Position numbers and translations under genes: made by a program
In this document: piece after piece, positions 13,311 to 25,400 of the stretch
How the letters are laid out: each line of letters starts with the position of its first letter
Numbering within the stretch: the stretch's first letter is position 1
Assembly: GCA_037013685.1 (NCBI GenBank)
Contig: CM072886.1
Coordinates: forward strand, 64,308,433-64,372,432
DNA length: 64,000 nucleotides
Source: Acridotheres tristis
Taxonomy: Eukaryota > Chordata > Aves > Passeriformes > Sturnidae
Direction: 5' to 3'
Notes under the pieces: generated by a model
The model's database searches: none
Told to the model about the DNA's origin: nothing
Seen by the model: only the letters and a program-made list of their open reading frames with translations

Positions 13311-13520
13311 GTGGCAGTGTCTGATTACATCTGGAAGGACCACGCCAGCCAGCCGGGTGTCTCCAGCTGTGACCTCCGGCACCAGGATGAAATCCCTGAC
13401 GCTGCAGCCAGCTGGAAAGGTAGCACCACTGTTCACATCTCTGTCTACACGGTTCACCTCAGCGGCTTCCAGGAGCTCTACAGGCACTTCTTCAGGCTGC
13501 CTGATGGGGCTATCATTGAG
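13311..13520 (+). CDS. Penultimate coding exon of an unrecognised gene
   Basis: This exon encodes 70 residues in one open frame, beginning VAVSDYIWKDH and ending FFRLPDGAIIE. I do not recognise the family. It is preceded by TTTCACTAG, a usable but poor acceptor with G-rich sequence instead of a pyrimidine tract. It is followed by the strong donor GAG|GTAGGT in phase 0. An alternative acceptor, GGCAG at 13317, would shorten it by 7 bases. Roughly 70 percent of codons end in G or C, far above the AT-rich surroundings, which supports real coding. The second half (TTVHISVYTVHLSGF) alternates hydrophobic residues like beta strands, and there is no signal peptide or membrane span in this part. A donor-like AAAG|GTAGCA sits inside at 13420. 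The opposite strand is also open for 172 codons, but the splice sites and the in-phase next exon favour plus. It could also be a relic of a pseudogene. Confidence 0.72.
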
Positions 13521-14469
13521 GTAGGTGCGAGCAGGCTCCTGGCTGACAGGCTTTGAAGGAAAAGGGGTGCTTTTCAGAACTAGGTCACAGCCACAATAGG
13601 CGGTGCCTGACCCTGCCTGAAATACACACTTAAAGCTTCCACAGGAAGACCTCACTCCTAAACAGTGGTGTATAATCAATGAGTTAATGCTTTTGCAGTG
13701 CAAAGTAGCAATTTCGGATTGTTTATAGAGCCATTTAAAGGCAATTATGTAAGATAGACATTGAAACTACACACATAGAGATTATTTATAAATATATATC
13801 TCTTAGAACCACATAAGGTCATTCTGTACAGGAATTATATTTATATAAATATACAAGGTAAGTACTGTGCACATTTAATGGACAGCTATTACTACAAGTA
13901 TGGTCATTCACTTAGTTTGTACTCAGACACACAGAGCCAAGGCACAGTTAGACTACCTACTGGCATCTTGCATGTTTTAGATTGAATCTTAAATGTTGTC
14001 AGCATTTCAGCAGCTTGTGCACTAAAATACAATACAAGATGTTATTAAAGAGGCGTATCACCCATTACTTGTTTCATGGGCTGCATTTTGTTCATTGCTT
14101 TGCCATTTTTGTTCTAAGTGCTTTGAAGAGGAACATTTCCTTTTTGCCTTTGGTCTTGTGTTGAGAGACTCTTAAAAAAAGATTGGCATTTAAGAGAAAG
14201 TAGAGTCAAACAATATTACTTTGCCTACCCGGATAAGAAGTGGGAGCATCATTATGGTGATCTTTTTACCAAAAGAGGCACGAGTGGTGATGAAACACAG
14301 TGTTTTCTTCTGCACACTTCTAAGGTGAACTTCAAGTACATCTTTCCAGCATGAGACAAACACTGTTTCTGCTCCTTTGTTTAATGTTTCAAGGCTGTTT
14401 TCTTCATTAAAGATTTTATTCTTAATGTCTTTGCCCTACTTGGCTTTTTAAAGAAAATTTAATTTAAAG
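13521..14469 (+). other. Intron between the two terminal coding exons
   Basis: A 949-base GT-AG intron in phase 0 is inferred. It starts GTAGGTGC and ends in TTTAATTTAAAG, an acceptor weak in pyrimidines, although a T/C-rich run (CTTTGCCCTACTTGGCTTTTT) lies about 20-40 bases upstream. Its middle is very AT-rich (about 13780-13860). A 60-codon open frame at 13982-14164 is unremarkable. Confidence 0.6.
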
Positions 14470-14598
14470 GAAACTGTCCTCAAGGATTTCAAACATTATT
14501 TTCTGCCCGGGGAACTTGTGATTCACCAGAGTGAAGACATCGGAGTCTTCAAGCTGGCCAAAGAAAACAAGAGAAGGCATGTGGCCTACATGAAGTAG
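14470..14598 (+). CDS. Terminal coding exon and stop of the same unrecognised gene
   Basis: Forty-two codons run from GAA to the TAG at 14596-14598. The protein reads ETVLKDFKHYFLPGELV, then IHQSEDIGVFKLAKENKRR, and ends HVAYMK. Joined in phase 0 to the previous exon it gives 112 residues without interruption. The join (LPDGAIIE + ETVLKDF) is smooth, with an acidic turn followed by an amphipathic stretch. GELVIHQSEDIGVFKLA looks like two short beta strands, and the last 12 residues are basic. No catalytic motif, zinc-binding set or membrane segment is visible. The 3' splice site is weak, so the exact start is the least certain point. The rest of the gene must lie upstream, at least partly outside this window. 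Confidence 0.68.
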   Translation, partial: ETVLKDFKHYFLPGELVIHQSEDIGVFKLAKENKRRHVAYMK

Positions 14599-17258
14599 AA
14601 CTTAATTACTGGAACAAAGAAACTGCAAATCCAGGTCCATGCCCAAGTCTGTTGAAGAAACTCCTCATGTGAATAATTGCCTAGACTTTTGCTAAAACAC
14701 ATTTTCCGTGTTGGAGGTCGACCAGGCAGCCCAACTCCTACTTTCTGCCTGTTACAAGTGTAGCTTTTTGCAGAATGGTTTTTCTCAGTTAAGCTCTTCT
14801 CAGCTTTTCAGTGGTGAGGTTTCATTCAGCTTCCACCAGGCATTGGAAGGAGGGTCTTTGAACCCAAGACAAACTTAATCCAGTGCACTGTTTCAGCTCA
14901 TTAATCTGTTCTGTACTTCTGAGAGAGAAGAAATGTGTTCTCATATGATGTAGTTTTGTCTTCCCAGGTGAGCTTTTGAGAAGCTTCCAGCATCTACAAA
15001 GTAAGCAATGTGTAATATGGATGGCTCAAGCCACTTTATAGTTTCCCACACCAGATCATAACATGGCCTATCCCTAAAATCCATGACTGAGTCTTACCTC
15101 ATTGTCTTGAAAGTTGCACATCTAATTTAGGAGATCAGTGTGTTCTTTACAGCATTTTTACTTGTAGATCTAAATGCAATTACATATAAGAAATGTGCTT
15201 AACTAATAATTGCAGTAAAGCCCATATACAGATCTTACATTTAGTTGATAACAGATGTAATTATACATTTGTGTGCTTTGTAGGTCAGGGCTTTCTACTT
15301 CAGTTCCAAATTAGGAATATGTAATGAATTTTAAAACTATACACTGACAAGTGACAAGTTTGCTGCCATAGGGAAAAATACACCTGAGCTTTACCACTTG
15401 CTGCTGTTGTCACCCCTCAGGAACATTTTTATCCCCCTTTTCTGCAGCTAGACAAGCAGGGGTACTTGAGTGGGGTTAGAAAATTGTTTTGGAGCGTAAG
15501 GGTGCATTGTAATGTTATGTATAGTTTTTAAGAGTGTAAGAGATGAAAGGCACCTGGGTTTCTTGGAATAATCTTTTCAGTTTGCTCCCTCTGTTGACAA
15601 CTTGTAATGTCCAAGGATTTTCAGTTTGACTATCTAGACCTGCTCTAAAGACTCAGGTAATTAGTTTAACTAACCCTTGTCTATCTTAGGTATTTTGCTC
15701 CCAGTGACTCAATGGAAAGATTTTTCTGGATCCTTATAGTCTATTTGGTCAGAAGTCTCCTGTTATTCTAAATTTAATCAGCTTCCATTGGATCACCCAT
15801 TGGTGTAAATAAGATTTCTCCTTACCAGAAGTTTACCTACATAATGTAATTTCATAATCATACCTGTTTTATTCTGGAATGGGTACAACACCTCACCAAA
15901 AGAAACAAGATGAGTTCCCGTTTTGCTTTTCATTCCTCTCCTCACCTTTCCAGCAGTGGTGAAGGAGGGAAGGCTTTTCTTCTACATTGACAGGGGCAGA
16001 GAGGGTTATCTATTCCCTCTCTCTGTCATAGAAATGACAGCTGCATTTTTTCTTTCTTCATGATCAGCAAGCCTCTTTCTCCTCACCAAAGACAAGATAT
16101 TTTTATGAAATGTTGTGTTGGCACTGTAGGAACACGACCTGTAAGAACAGAGGTGGTCTGTGGCAATTGTGGCATGTCCTACCTTTGTACATACATCTAC
16201 TCAGTCTGCAGTGTCCACAGAGTAAGAAAACAATCAATTTTCACTTATTTTGTTCTTCTGGATGGGCTGGTGCTCTTGTAGAACTGCACAGTGCAACGAG
16301 TAATTCAACAGCATCTAGGAACTGGGGGTTACGTGCATCTTCTTCCTGTGAAACAATCCCCCTTTCTATTATATTAACACACCAAATGTGAAAATGTAAT
16401 TATTGCAGTGTAAATTTTTGTTTGTTCACTTTTATTAAAAAATTCCGAAGATAGCAAAATGGAAATACTTTGACTTTGAATTTCTGTAAGTTTCAGGAAT
16501 CATACCTGAAAGAGCCATAACACTTATTCCTAAATACTACAGTAGAATCTCATTAATTCAGGCATTTGGGGGTTAAGATCTCTCCATCAGATATTTAATG
16601 CTTTGTGACATTTACAGCATGATGGGTATTGGTTTTGGTGGGTGTTCTTCAAAAAATAATATGTTTAATAGGAGGAAAGGAGAAATTTGGCAGAAAACAA
16701 CACAGGAATTTTAAGAACTTTGAAAAATATATGTGCAAATATAGGCATTGTTCAGAGGGCACCACAGCCTAAGCAGTAGATTCTTAGCATTCAGCGAAAT
16801 GAGGAGTATGTGCAGGCTGGCAAGATCTGGGGCAGTGTTTCTCTTGCCAAACACAGGAACATGAGAACAGCCATGAGAACTGAAATCACCCAAATTCTAC
16901 CTCAGATTCATGTGTTCAACTCTTGGTGACTTCAACTTCAGATATGTTTCTGTATCTGCAGATATTCTTTGACAGGCATAAGAGGAATTTTGCATAATCT
17001 TGCTGTGAAGTCCTTGGATGCTAGTAAGGAATTCACTTCATATTTACAGCCTCATCCTACTCTTTTATATTTCAGTGAAAGCAAGATTTTCTCAGAGCCC
17101 TAATTCAGCAAATCACTTCAATGTGAACCTAATTTTATCCAAGGAGCCCAAACTCATTTTAATAATAATAATTACCTTTCTTTTCATTTTTTTTTTTCCC
17201 CAATCAGCAAAGCCAGTTTGTAAGTGCTGTGTGCAGAAGTACACTAGCTAGGAATAAA
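14599..17258 (+). other. Probable 3' UTR and downstream flank
   Basis: No coding sequence follows the stop. The first canonical AATAAA I found on the plus strand is at 17253-17258, so the UTR could extend that far. An ATTAAA at 16433-16438 or a non-canonical signal nearer the stop is also possible. The open frames at 16060-16391 overlap in two frames and look like chance. Confidence 0.35.
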
Positions 17259-20200
17259 TGTTCTCTAAGTAACAGCTTCTTTGAAATACTTATATCTTAA
17301 TGTGTGGTATTCCCATTAGAGGTCCAGATTTCCTAATATAACTAGAAATTTCATGTCTGGTATGAAAAGTAGTTTTATAGGTTTCATAGGGATGAGGTAA
17401 AACTAACTGTTTTAAAAGGAACATTAAGCACAAGGTGACATGTATAAATTGCCCTAGAAATGTTAAATAAAAAGATTTTTTTTAAAATGTGCAACATAAA
17501 AATTATAGAGGTTAAACTTGCAGGTACAGTCTTTTTATCATAAGCATTATAAAACTCAAAGAATTCACATGCAGTAAAAACCATTTTCCTTTTTACCTAT
17601 AATATATTTCTTTCTAGTAATTCAATTTAACTGTTGGATAACCAAGGAATGACCTTCTCAAAATAAATCACTTTTCATGCTTTTTGGGATTCATTAATCT
17701 GATATTATTGTAATATAAAGGAAATCATTGAATTTTAGCATTTTAAACCTATTTTAAATCCATGCACAGAAATGTTAATGATAGTGGTACGTGTTTGCTG
17801 TCTACATGGCGATAACACCAGCTTGGTGATTTTTATCTCGACTTTTGCTGACTGGAGTTGATTTCTTATTAAAAGGGCAAAGATAAGTCACTTTAACTCA
17901 ACAAAAAATCAGTTTCTTATTATAGGCCTAGTAAACCTCAGCATTGTAGAGAAAGTTTTTGTATAGTATGATTTTATCTATCAAATAAGCCTTCATAAAT
18001 GTCAAGGATTCATCCAATTTAAACTTACTGGATAAAAGAGATCTGTTTTCCCTAATTACTTGAAAAGTACCTAGCTGTAATAGGATAAGACAGCGTAGGT
18101 GAGTAGCCAATTACTTAGTTTAAGCTATTTACATCAGTCCATATGCTATAAATTATGTCTAAACCCTCCTGCACTTCTGGAAAAGTGAATAAAATCATAT
18201 AAGTTTATTTTGAATACAAGATCAGATATGGTATGCTGAGTGACACTTAAAAAGAATGAAACAGTAACCGTAGCTTATTTTCTGAAGCAATCTTGACACT
18301 AATGCTAAATTACAGCTTGGAAACATCTAGCATTTTTACCTTTATGAGAAAAGGCTTTTTACATATTTAACATAATTCTAGGGAAAATATACTAGAATTA
18401 TGTATAAAGATATGTACACTGTAACCAAAGGGCATTTATAGTCCCCAGTAGAATACTTACAACAATTTTATTGCCATTTGGTGTCATTTTCTAACAGATA
18501 TAAAATACAGCCAGTAAACAAACTAGACTTTAGATTTAAGCTGACAGCTGTTCCTTCAGAAGCAATATTCAGATATTTAATCTTAAGAATACTGAATATT
18601 TTACAATTGTTTGAGCAAACCATACTTTTAGTATGTGAAGGACCGCATGCTTTTATATACAGTTCTTGGATCTGATAATGACACTGAAAAAACAACCTTA
18701 GAATAATCTACACATTTGTTGCTCTCTTATATTCCCAGGGCAAATCAACAAATTGCCTCATGTTTTATTCCTAATTCCACAAATTCTTTTTTTTTTTTTT
18801 TTTAATACACAGTGTTGCTATGAATATTGGGCCCTATTTTTCCCCCTGTGTGTGCGTAAGCCATGCAGTTGATTCCAGCACAGTTTATGCATGGATGTGA
18901 GTGCATCCTTTTCTGGCCCTAATTTCATTAAAGGAACAAATTGGCCAAGTTTACTGCAAAAGCCCCACGTGCTATTTTCATGAAGAGTCTCACTTCAGTG
19001 GTCACTAAGGTTTGTGGAGGAGAGAAAGAGGGAGGATCATTCCAGCTCAGTACCTGAGGTTGGCACCCTACCTCATGACTACATCCTCATCACACCAGAC
19101 ACTGGAAGGGAACAGCACAGCTCTGGCTTTTCTGTAAGCTGGGTCAGCTGTGGGGAGTGGGTGAGGATGTTTTGGCTGGGGGAGAGGCTGGAAAAAGGTA
19201 ATTACTTGGTATAAACCTGCTTTGGCTGGCTTCAGCAGCATCATGTCAGGTCATCCACAAACATGGCCAGCTCAAACCAGCCATGAGTTGATTTCCTGGA
19301 AATCCCTATAAAAGCGGGGATTAACAGGAAAGGTTTGTCCCAGAGAAGAGTGATTAATGCATGCAGGTGTGTACATACTCGTGGGCTGAATCGGCTTTAC
19401 CACATGCTGCCTGCCTAATTCTGAGATTTAATCTTGTCCCATTGAAAACATAATATACTTTGCAACTGCATTCAGTGGGAGAATGATCTCTCTCAACATG
19501 CATTGAGGTTCAGCTGGGAATCACACATTTTTCCCACTCAGCTGAGGGATACTCCCATGGACATAGGCAGTCACATCAGTACAGCCTGCAAACTTACAGC
19601 CCTTTTGTTGAGGGTCATGGCTGTATAGCAAGTTTCACTTCAAATAAGAAGTAAACCAGACTGTTTTAAGTTATTGCTGCCAGTATATATTTCTCCTTTA
19701 ATGTTATAATTCAATTAAAGATAATCAGTTTAAGAAAGGAATTAGTTGTCCGGCAGCATTTTCGGTCCCACTGGAAGGATGAGAACAAGGAAAAGAGATT
19801 TCCTGGAGAAATCTTGTGCTTATATGCTTCATTCCGAAATTGATCCAGCTCATCTCACATGTGACATGTAAACCCTGTCCTGAAATGGACACAGTCTGTT
19901 GTTCTTGCCCTTGTGGTGGGTAAGCCAATGCCTCTGCTGAAGATCAAGCATAAGCACAATGTGTCTCAGCTGAGCAGGAAGTACTTCTCTATATCTTCTG
20001 TTTCATGTCGTTTTCCCTATAAAGTACAATATTAGGTCCTTGTTTTTTTTTTTTTTTCCAGTAAATTGTAGTATAGTTTTAAATGGAAACTGCATCTATT
20101 AATTGTGAATTTATTATCAGCTGCAGTCAAGATTGTTGCAACAGGATGGAAATGCAGGAGGCAGTCTTGAAGCATGTGGCCATTTCCACCCTCCCTAGTG

Positions 20201-20979
20201 TTCTACAAATCTCAGATTATATATGCTCTGTAGTCCAGAAAGTCACAAAGTCACGTGAAAAAAGATTTCTTTCCTCCAAGTGGCCATGTCCTATTTATTT
20301 ATGGTGCTGTCTGTGCTCTGATAGGAGGAACAGGAAAGGAATGAGACTGGACCTTTTCAACAGGACTCACTGGCTTTCAGATAACCAAAAAATACCAGAA
20401 CTACAGTATTATAGCCTTGTTCTGTATATGAATATTCAATTTTAAATCATACTGGCTTTTATTTTGCTTGCAGAGAATGTGGGGCAAGGAGGAAGGGTTA
20501 CCTACCCGAGCAACACATACACAAATATATTATCTTCATGGAAATTTTAATTTCTTTTTTCTTGGGGTCCTGAAGGGTTAGAACTCTTTCCTTCAGTTGT
20601 TTGCAGAAGGAATGGAAGCAAGTTCAAGCACACCCATTCAGTCTCAGGCCAGTGCTCAAGGGAAAAATGCTGCCATAGCTCTCTAGTTGTATTATATAAC
20701 AAACAGTAGTGATGATAATTAAGGAGTACTTTAAAAGTGTTATTTTGTATTAAATACATCTTTCAGTTTAAACTCACTTTAAACACCAAGATTTGCTGTA
20801 TTTTCAGAACAATTTTATGCTGAAAGGGCAGAGCCACTGATTGTTACAGAAGGTGTTTTGTACTTTTAAACACCTACAATCTTTATTCATCTATCACAGT
20901 TTTACCTGAATCAGCAGTAAAATCTCTGAAGTCAAAGGATAATTGCCAAAACAGCATTAACTTGCTTTATCTGAATAAA
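17259..20979. other. AT-rich intergenic DNA
   Basis: No gene or interspersed repeat recognised. Poly(T) runs lie at 18787-18803 (17 T) and 20043-20057 (15 T); the latter ends in CCAG and mimics a splice acceptor. The 120-codon plus frame at 20083-20445 lies just after it, but it has no recognisable domain and an unremarkable composition. About 17760-17900 is a complex, repeat-free patch that could be regulatory. Confidence 0.4.
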
Positions 20980-21270
20980 AAAATAACCTTTGAAAAAGTA
21001 CCTTGCAGCTACACAGATTGACAAAATGCATCAATTATATTTTTGCTCACTTTATAATTACACTGCAGTAAGTGCACAGTGAACTTTACTACACGGTTGA
21101 TTAGCCATAAGGTTGCTGCTATTAAGTCACTCTCAGAAACAACAACTTGGACTTTAATTTAAGAATGTAACTCTGCACAACATCTGATCAAGTTTACAAA
21201 TCTGACATATCTATACAAGCTTCAATTTAAAGTATACAAGTAAATGATAGCACCTTAATTATAGCAAAGG
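20980..21270. promoter_or_regulatory. Candidate conserved noncoding element (motif-dense)
   Basis: This repeat-free AT-rich segment contains several developmental transcription factor-like cores, including CATCAATTAT, TTTATAATTACAC, GATTAGCCATAAGG and TTTAATTTAAG. It lies downstream of the terminal exons in gene-poor DNA. Function is inferred only from texture. Confidence 0.2.
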
Positions 21271-22337
21271 GCTCCTATTGCTTCAGTCATGCTGGATATG
21301 TGAATCATCAGATTTGGAAGAGCTCTTGGTATGTGTTAACCAGCACCAAAGGAAAGGCTTTTCCAGTGAACTCTAAATATCCCCTCTATCCTCTTTTTTT
21401 GCATAGAAACAAGTCTTATTAAAGACTTAGAAAGTGGAGATTATTCCCTTACATGTACTTGTGTTTGGAAAATTTATTATAGCTGTGCTAAACTAGATTG
21501 ATGATAGCAAAATTCTTTAAAATATTACTGTATTACTGGATCAATCTGCTTTTTCCTGCTAACATTTGAGTAACAGCAGCTAGACAGAGCTGAGCTCAGT
21601 TACTTCTCTGTATCTGAAATTTGATTTCTGCTCAAATTCATCAGAGAAAAATTTCTCTTACATGGGCACTCCAAAACATGAAAACAATTGCAGTCAGGGC
21701 AATCTTGTGCAAAATGCCACCCACATGACACAAGCTGAAGATCTGACATGTGATGTGGTAACTACTAATGAGCTCAGCTGAATCTGATGCAGTGCCTTGG
21801 CTTTAGAACCAATTTCCAGTCCTATAACATCTCCTCCTCATGGCCATGATTTCCTTCTTTGAGTGTATATTCTTTATTCACTCAAATCTCCATGTGTCAA
21901 GAACATCATAAGAAGAAATTATGAAAAGCAACGGGCGTAAAAATCCCCATTCCATTGTTTTACTAAAGTATTTAGAGTGAGAAAAATTAGGTGAATTCAC
22001 ATTTCACATGTGTTTAAATTGTTAATCTCACTGCTCTATCTGTATTAGTGAATACATTTACAGTAAGTTTTACTTTATAATATTTTGGCAGAACTGTTAG
22101 AAAAATTGTTATAAGCCCAGGAGTGGAACTGAACCATGAAAGCTAAACCATAAGCTGCTGCAAAGCTGGGTTATTAGTATGACAGAATAAAATTTCACAC
22201 ACACAAAAGCTCCTAAGCTGTGATATTTTGAAAGTGAGAGGGGTGGGGAAGGGTAATCAAAGTCATCTATGTTCCCTCTGATGTTGTACTGAATGTTGTC
22301 ATAATAATATGTTGGTTTTGTCTGTTCTGTTTTTCAG
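21271..22337. other. Intergenic DNA leading to the isolated exon candidate
   Basis: No coding potential. The last 30 bases become strongly pyrimidine-rich and end in TTTTTCAG, a good 3' splice site for the block that follows. Confidence 0.4.
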
Positions 22338-22473
22338 GCATTTGATGATATTAGTGAGGAAAATCTTTTATGTAAAGTGAGCACAGATCCGGAGCATATA
22401 AGGGAAAAAGACAGTGTGCTGTGTACATGTATCAAGCTGAGGGAGAGGAAAAAGAGTACAGCAAGGTGGAAAG
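22338..22473 (+). CDS. Isolated exon-like block, gene unknown
   Basis: A strong acceptor (GTCTGTTCTGTTTTTCAG) is followed by 136 bases open in one frame only, reading AFDDISEENLLCKV then STDPEHIREKDSVLC and ending in a basic KLRERKKSTARWK stretch. A moderate donor AAG|GTATTA closes it. The other two plus frames stop within about 45 bases. The peptide resembles a cytoplasmic or linker segment, acidic first and basic last, and I do not recognise it. It lies about 7.7 kb beyond the stop of the gene at 14.6 kb. It could belong to a second gene with exons outside easy recognition, to a noncoding transcript, or be chance. Confidence 0.27.
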
Positions 22474-25400
22474 GTATTATTTTCAGTTTCTATACCTAGA
22501 TGAAAAATAATCAAGATGCCTAAGCATAAAATGATGGGAAGACAGAAAAGCACAAATAATTTTAAAACAGTTTCTTTTGGGAAGGCTAGGGTGTGATCAG
22601 TGACAGTTGAAATTTCACAGTTGTGTTTTCATATGTGTCTTCATCCCTGGGTAGTTTCATCAGCTGTTCTAAGAATCCTGAAGACTGAAGTGCTGCCCTT
22701 TACCCAAACACTGTCCTGCTTTCCATTCAGAATCTCAATGCAGTAACGGAATCCAGAGCAATCTAATTTAGGCTTAAATCAGTACATATATTTAGTTATG
22801 TGTCCAGACATACTGGTCTAAGTACAAAAGTCCAAATCTCTCAGACTTGTATTGTGTTTTCCACTGTGTACTGAGAGCCACTGGCCCCCTCACAGTGCCT
22901 AGAGAAGTACATGAAGAGTGGAACATCTATGTCAAGTTGCAGTGAAGCTGCACCTGAGCAAAGGTAGTAACAGGGCATTTGATGACAGAGCGTTACGGGG
23001 TATGATGGGTGTCCTTAGGCGTCACTGTTATTATGAGATATCAATTTCCTCTTGTTGCTTATCAAGGCTCGTTGTAGCTGGCCCCACAAAATCTCTGCTC
23101 TCAGCTTAGTCCTATCACTGTCAGTTTTCCAATGCCTTCTAAGGAGTAAAATTCAGTTAAAAGCACTTAAATTCACAGTAATCTTGTTTGCTAACAGAGA
23201 AACCTTGGAAAGTTCACATGAGCACAAAAGACACGTGTTTTTAAGGAAACCTGGTAAATTTAGTGTATGGGCTCTTGCTACTACACACCTTTTTTGGGGG
23301 AGGGAGGTCACACACTGTTGTTGGTGTATTTGCGTCATGTCTTTACATCCTTTTTTCTAATCTACAGGAAATCGTGTTGTCTCTGACAAGAGCTAGTTCC
23401 TGCAGTAACACATGGCCTGTGAAGTTGTTTACATCATGATCCCCATCCATGGTATGGCTACAGTCTGATAGGATTGACGTTTCTGATGGCCACGTCTCTG
23501 CCCATGCGGTGTTGTCCTGCAAATGCTCCCATCATAGCTCTTCTGTGGCTTCAACAAGCTGTGCACTTTGGTGGACTCAAGGGATCAGATCACAGATTGG
23601 ATCATGCAAACATAATTATTTAAGTTTTTTTTTTCCCTTCACAGCTGTGGGACATTCCTAGATTTCTCAGGTTTACTTGTTTCTACTTTTTCAGCTTTGC
23701 TTGCACCTGTTAGCTGTGGTGGGGAAAAAGTTGCTGATTTGTCTTTCAAACAAGTTTCATGACTAAGACATTGACAGCGTTTTCAGTAATTGTTCAAAGC
23801 ACAATGCTATTGTAATTTGAAGACTGAGAGAACACCCAGAAGAGTAGCAATGATGGCTTCATCCACCAGTTCTGTAGCCAAGTCCCAACTTAGAAAATTT
23901 ATAAGATCCGAGAAACCTTTTTTTTGAGGTGTTTGTGGTAGCCATACCTGCTTCTCTGTGGGCTACAGCAGCTTAAAGCAACCTGGAGGTTATGTTCATG
24001 GTTTCTTAGAAGTATTAAACTTAGAACAAGTCAGTTCTCTTAAACTAGAACCAGTCAGTGCCTCTTCTATTTGGCTCCATACAAATGTATCAGAAATTGT
24101 CCATGCCCCAAAGGCAAGAACTATAAGAGACAACAGAAGAAGGTGGAAGTAGAACACAGGCAAGAAAGGTGAAATCATTCATGCCAGGCTATCAAAGTCA
24201 GAGACAAATGGAGAAATATAGGGCAGATTGCCAGCATCCTGATTCAGTCTTCTCTTGTCCTGAAAATGAAGCTGGAAACGGGAAGAAACCTACCTAAGTG
24301 CTATTTTGAATCATTTATGTAGAATTCTGTAGTCAATTAAGATAGGAATTAGAGACATTTTTCTAATATGTTATGATTTTCTGTTGTCCCTTTCTTTACA
24401 CTGCTATGGTAAAATTTATTCAGATGCATTTATCTTTGTAAGATCTTACCCAATATCTTGAGCATTGTTGATTAATAGCATTACTTAAATCTATAGTTCT
24501 CATCCATCTGAATAAACATTAAATTACATTAGGTAGTAATCTAAAGATTTAAGTGTCACTCCTGAGCACAGTTTTAATTTGGGTATGCAAAACAGTGGTT
24601 TGGTTTCCACCTCTTTTCTTGTTTTTGTTCTTTTTTTCCAGATTATTTGTGTGTGTGTACATATGTCTGTGGTTGTTTTATGACTTACACCCAGACAGAA
24701 ATAGTGTTAAAAAACTTCTGAATATCTACAAGAATTGATGTGATTTTTGTGGCTTTTATTGCATAAGATATTAGTTGGATTACTTCTCTCTGTCATAACA
24801 AGCATAAAATTGCCTTTTAATGTTTGCTTTGCCTGTTGACACTTTCAGCTTTTCTACATAACTTTGGGAAAGAAACTAACAGAAGAGAAACCACCCAGTA
24901 ACCTATTGCAGTTTCTGGGTGACAGTACCATGATGCCATGGGCAGTATCTTTCTATGTGCATCTTCTTGGTCGCAGTTTTGCCTTTCATCAAGACTGACT
25001 GTAATTGTCCTTTGGGCAATGTTATACCCTGGGTTTCTCACCACTGAGTGATATCCAAATCTGGTTCTGTGAGATTTTAACTTTGGTGTTTGTAATGTAG
25101 TGTTGGAATTTAGTATGATAGTGGGACTGACTTTATGTGTGGAACTACCATAGCTTCAATTCTGATAGGACTGTGTTGATTTTTCTGACAAATGTGGATC
25201 CCGTACTGAAACTTTGCTCAGCATAAAGGACTTGCCTGACCACTTTTATTCCTCCAGTTATATTGAAATGTCTCCATTGACTTTCATTTGATCTAGGATA
25301 TACAATTCTGTACATTACATATTCATGAAAGCTGAATTGAAAATATGTTTAAATATTAGGTAAATATACCTTAATTTTTTTTAATGTAGCATCCTACCTA

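Noticed and set aside
13150..13524. Plus-strand 124-codon frame overlapping the exon
   Set aside because: It is a shifted reading of the same bases, passes through the simple repeat, and encodes a Ser/Thr/Arg-rich string typical of an off-frame shadow.
13185..13703. Minus-strand 172-codon open frame over the penultimate exon
   Set aside because: It is the antisense shadow of the plus-strand exon and spans the G-run/TG tract. The plus strand has a strong donor and an in-phase next exon; the minus strand has no matching splice structure.
20083..20445. 120-codon plus frame after a T15-CCAG acceptor-like site
   Set aside because: Codons and residues look random, no donor or domain is evident, and the acceptor resemblance is explained by the poly(T) run.
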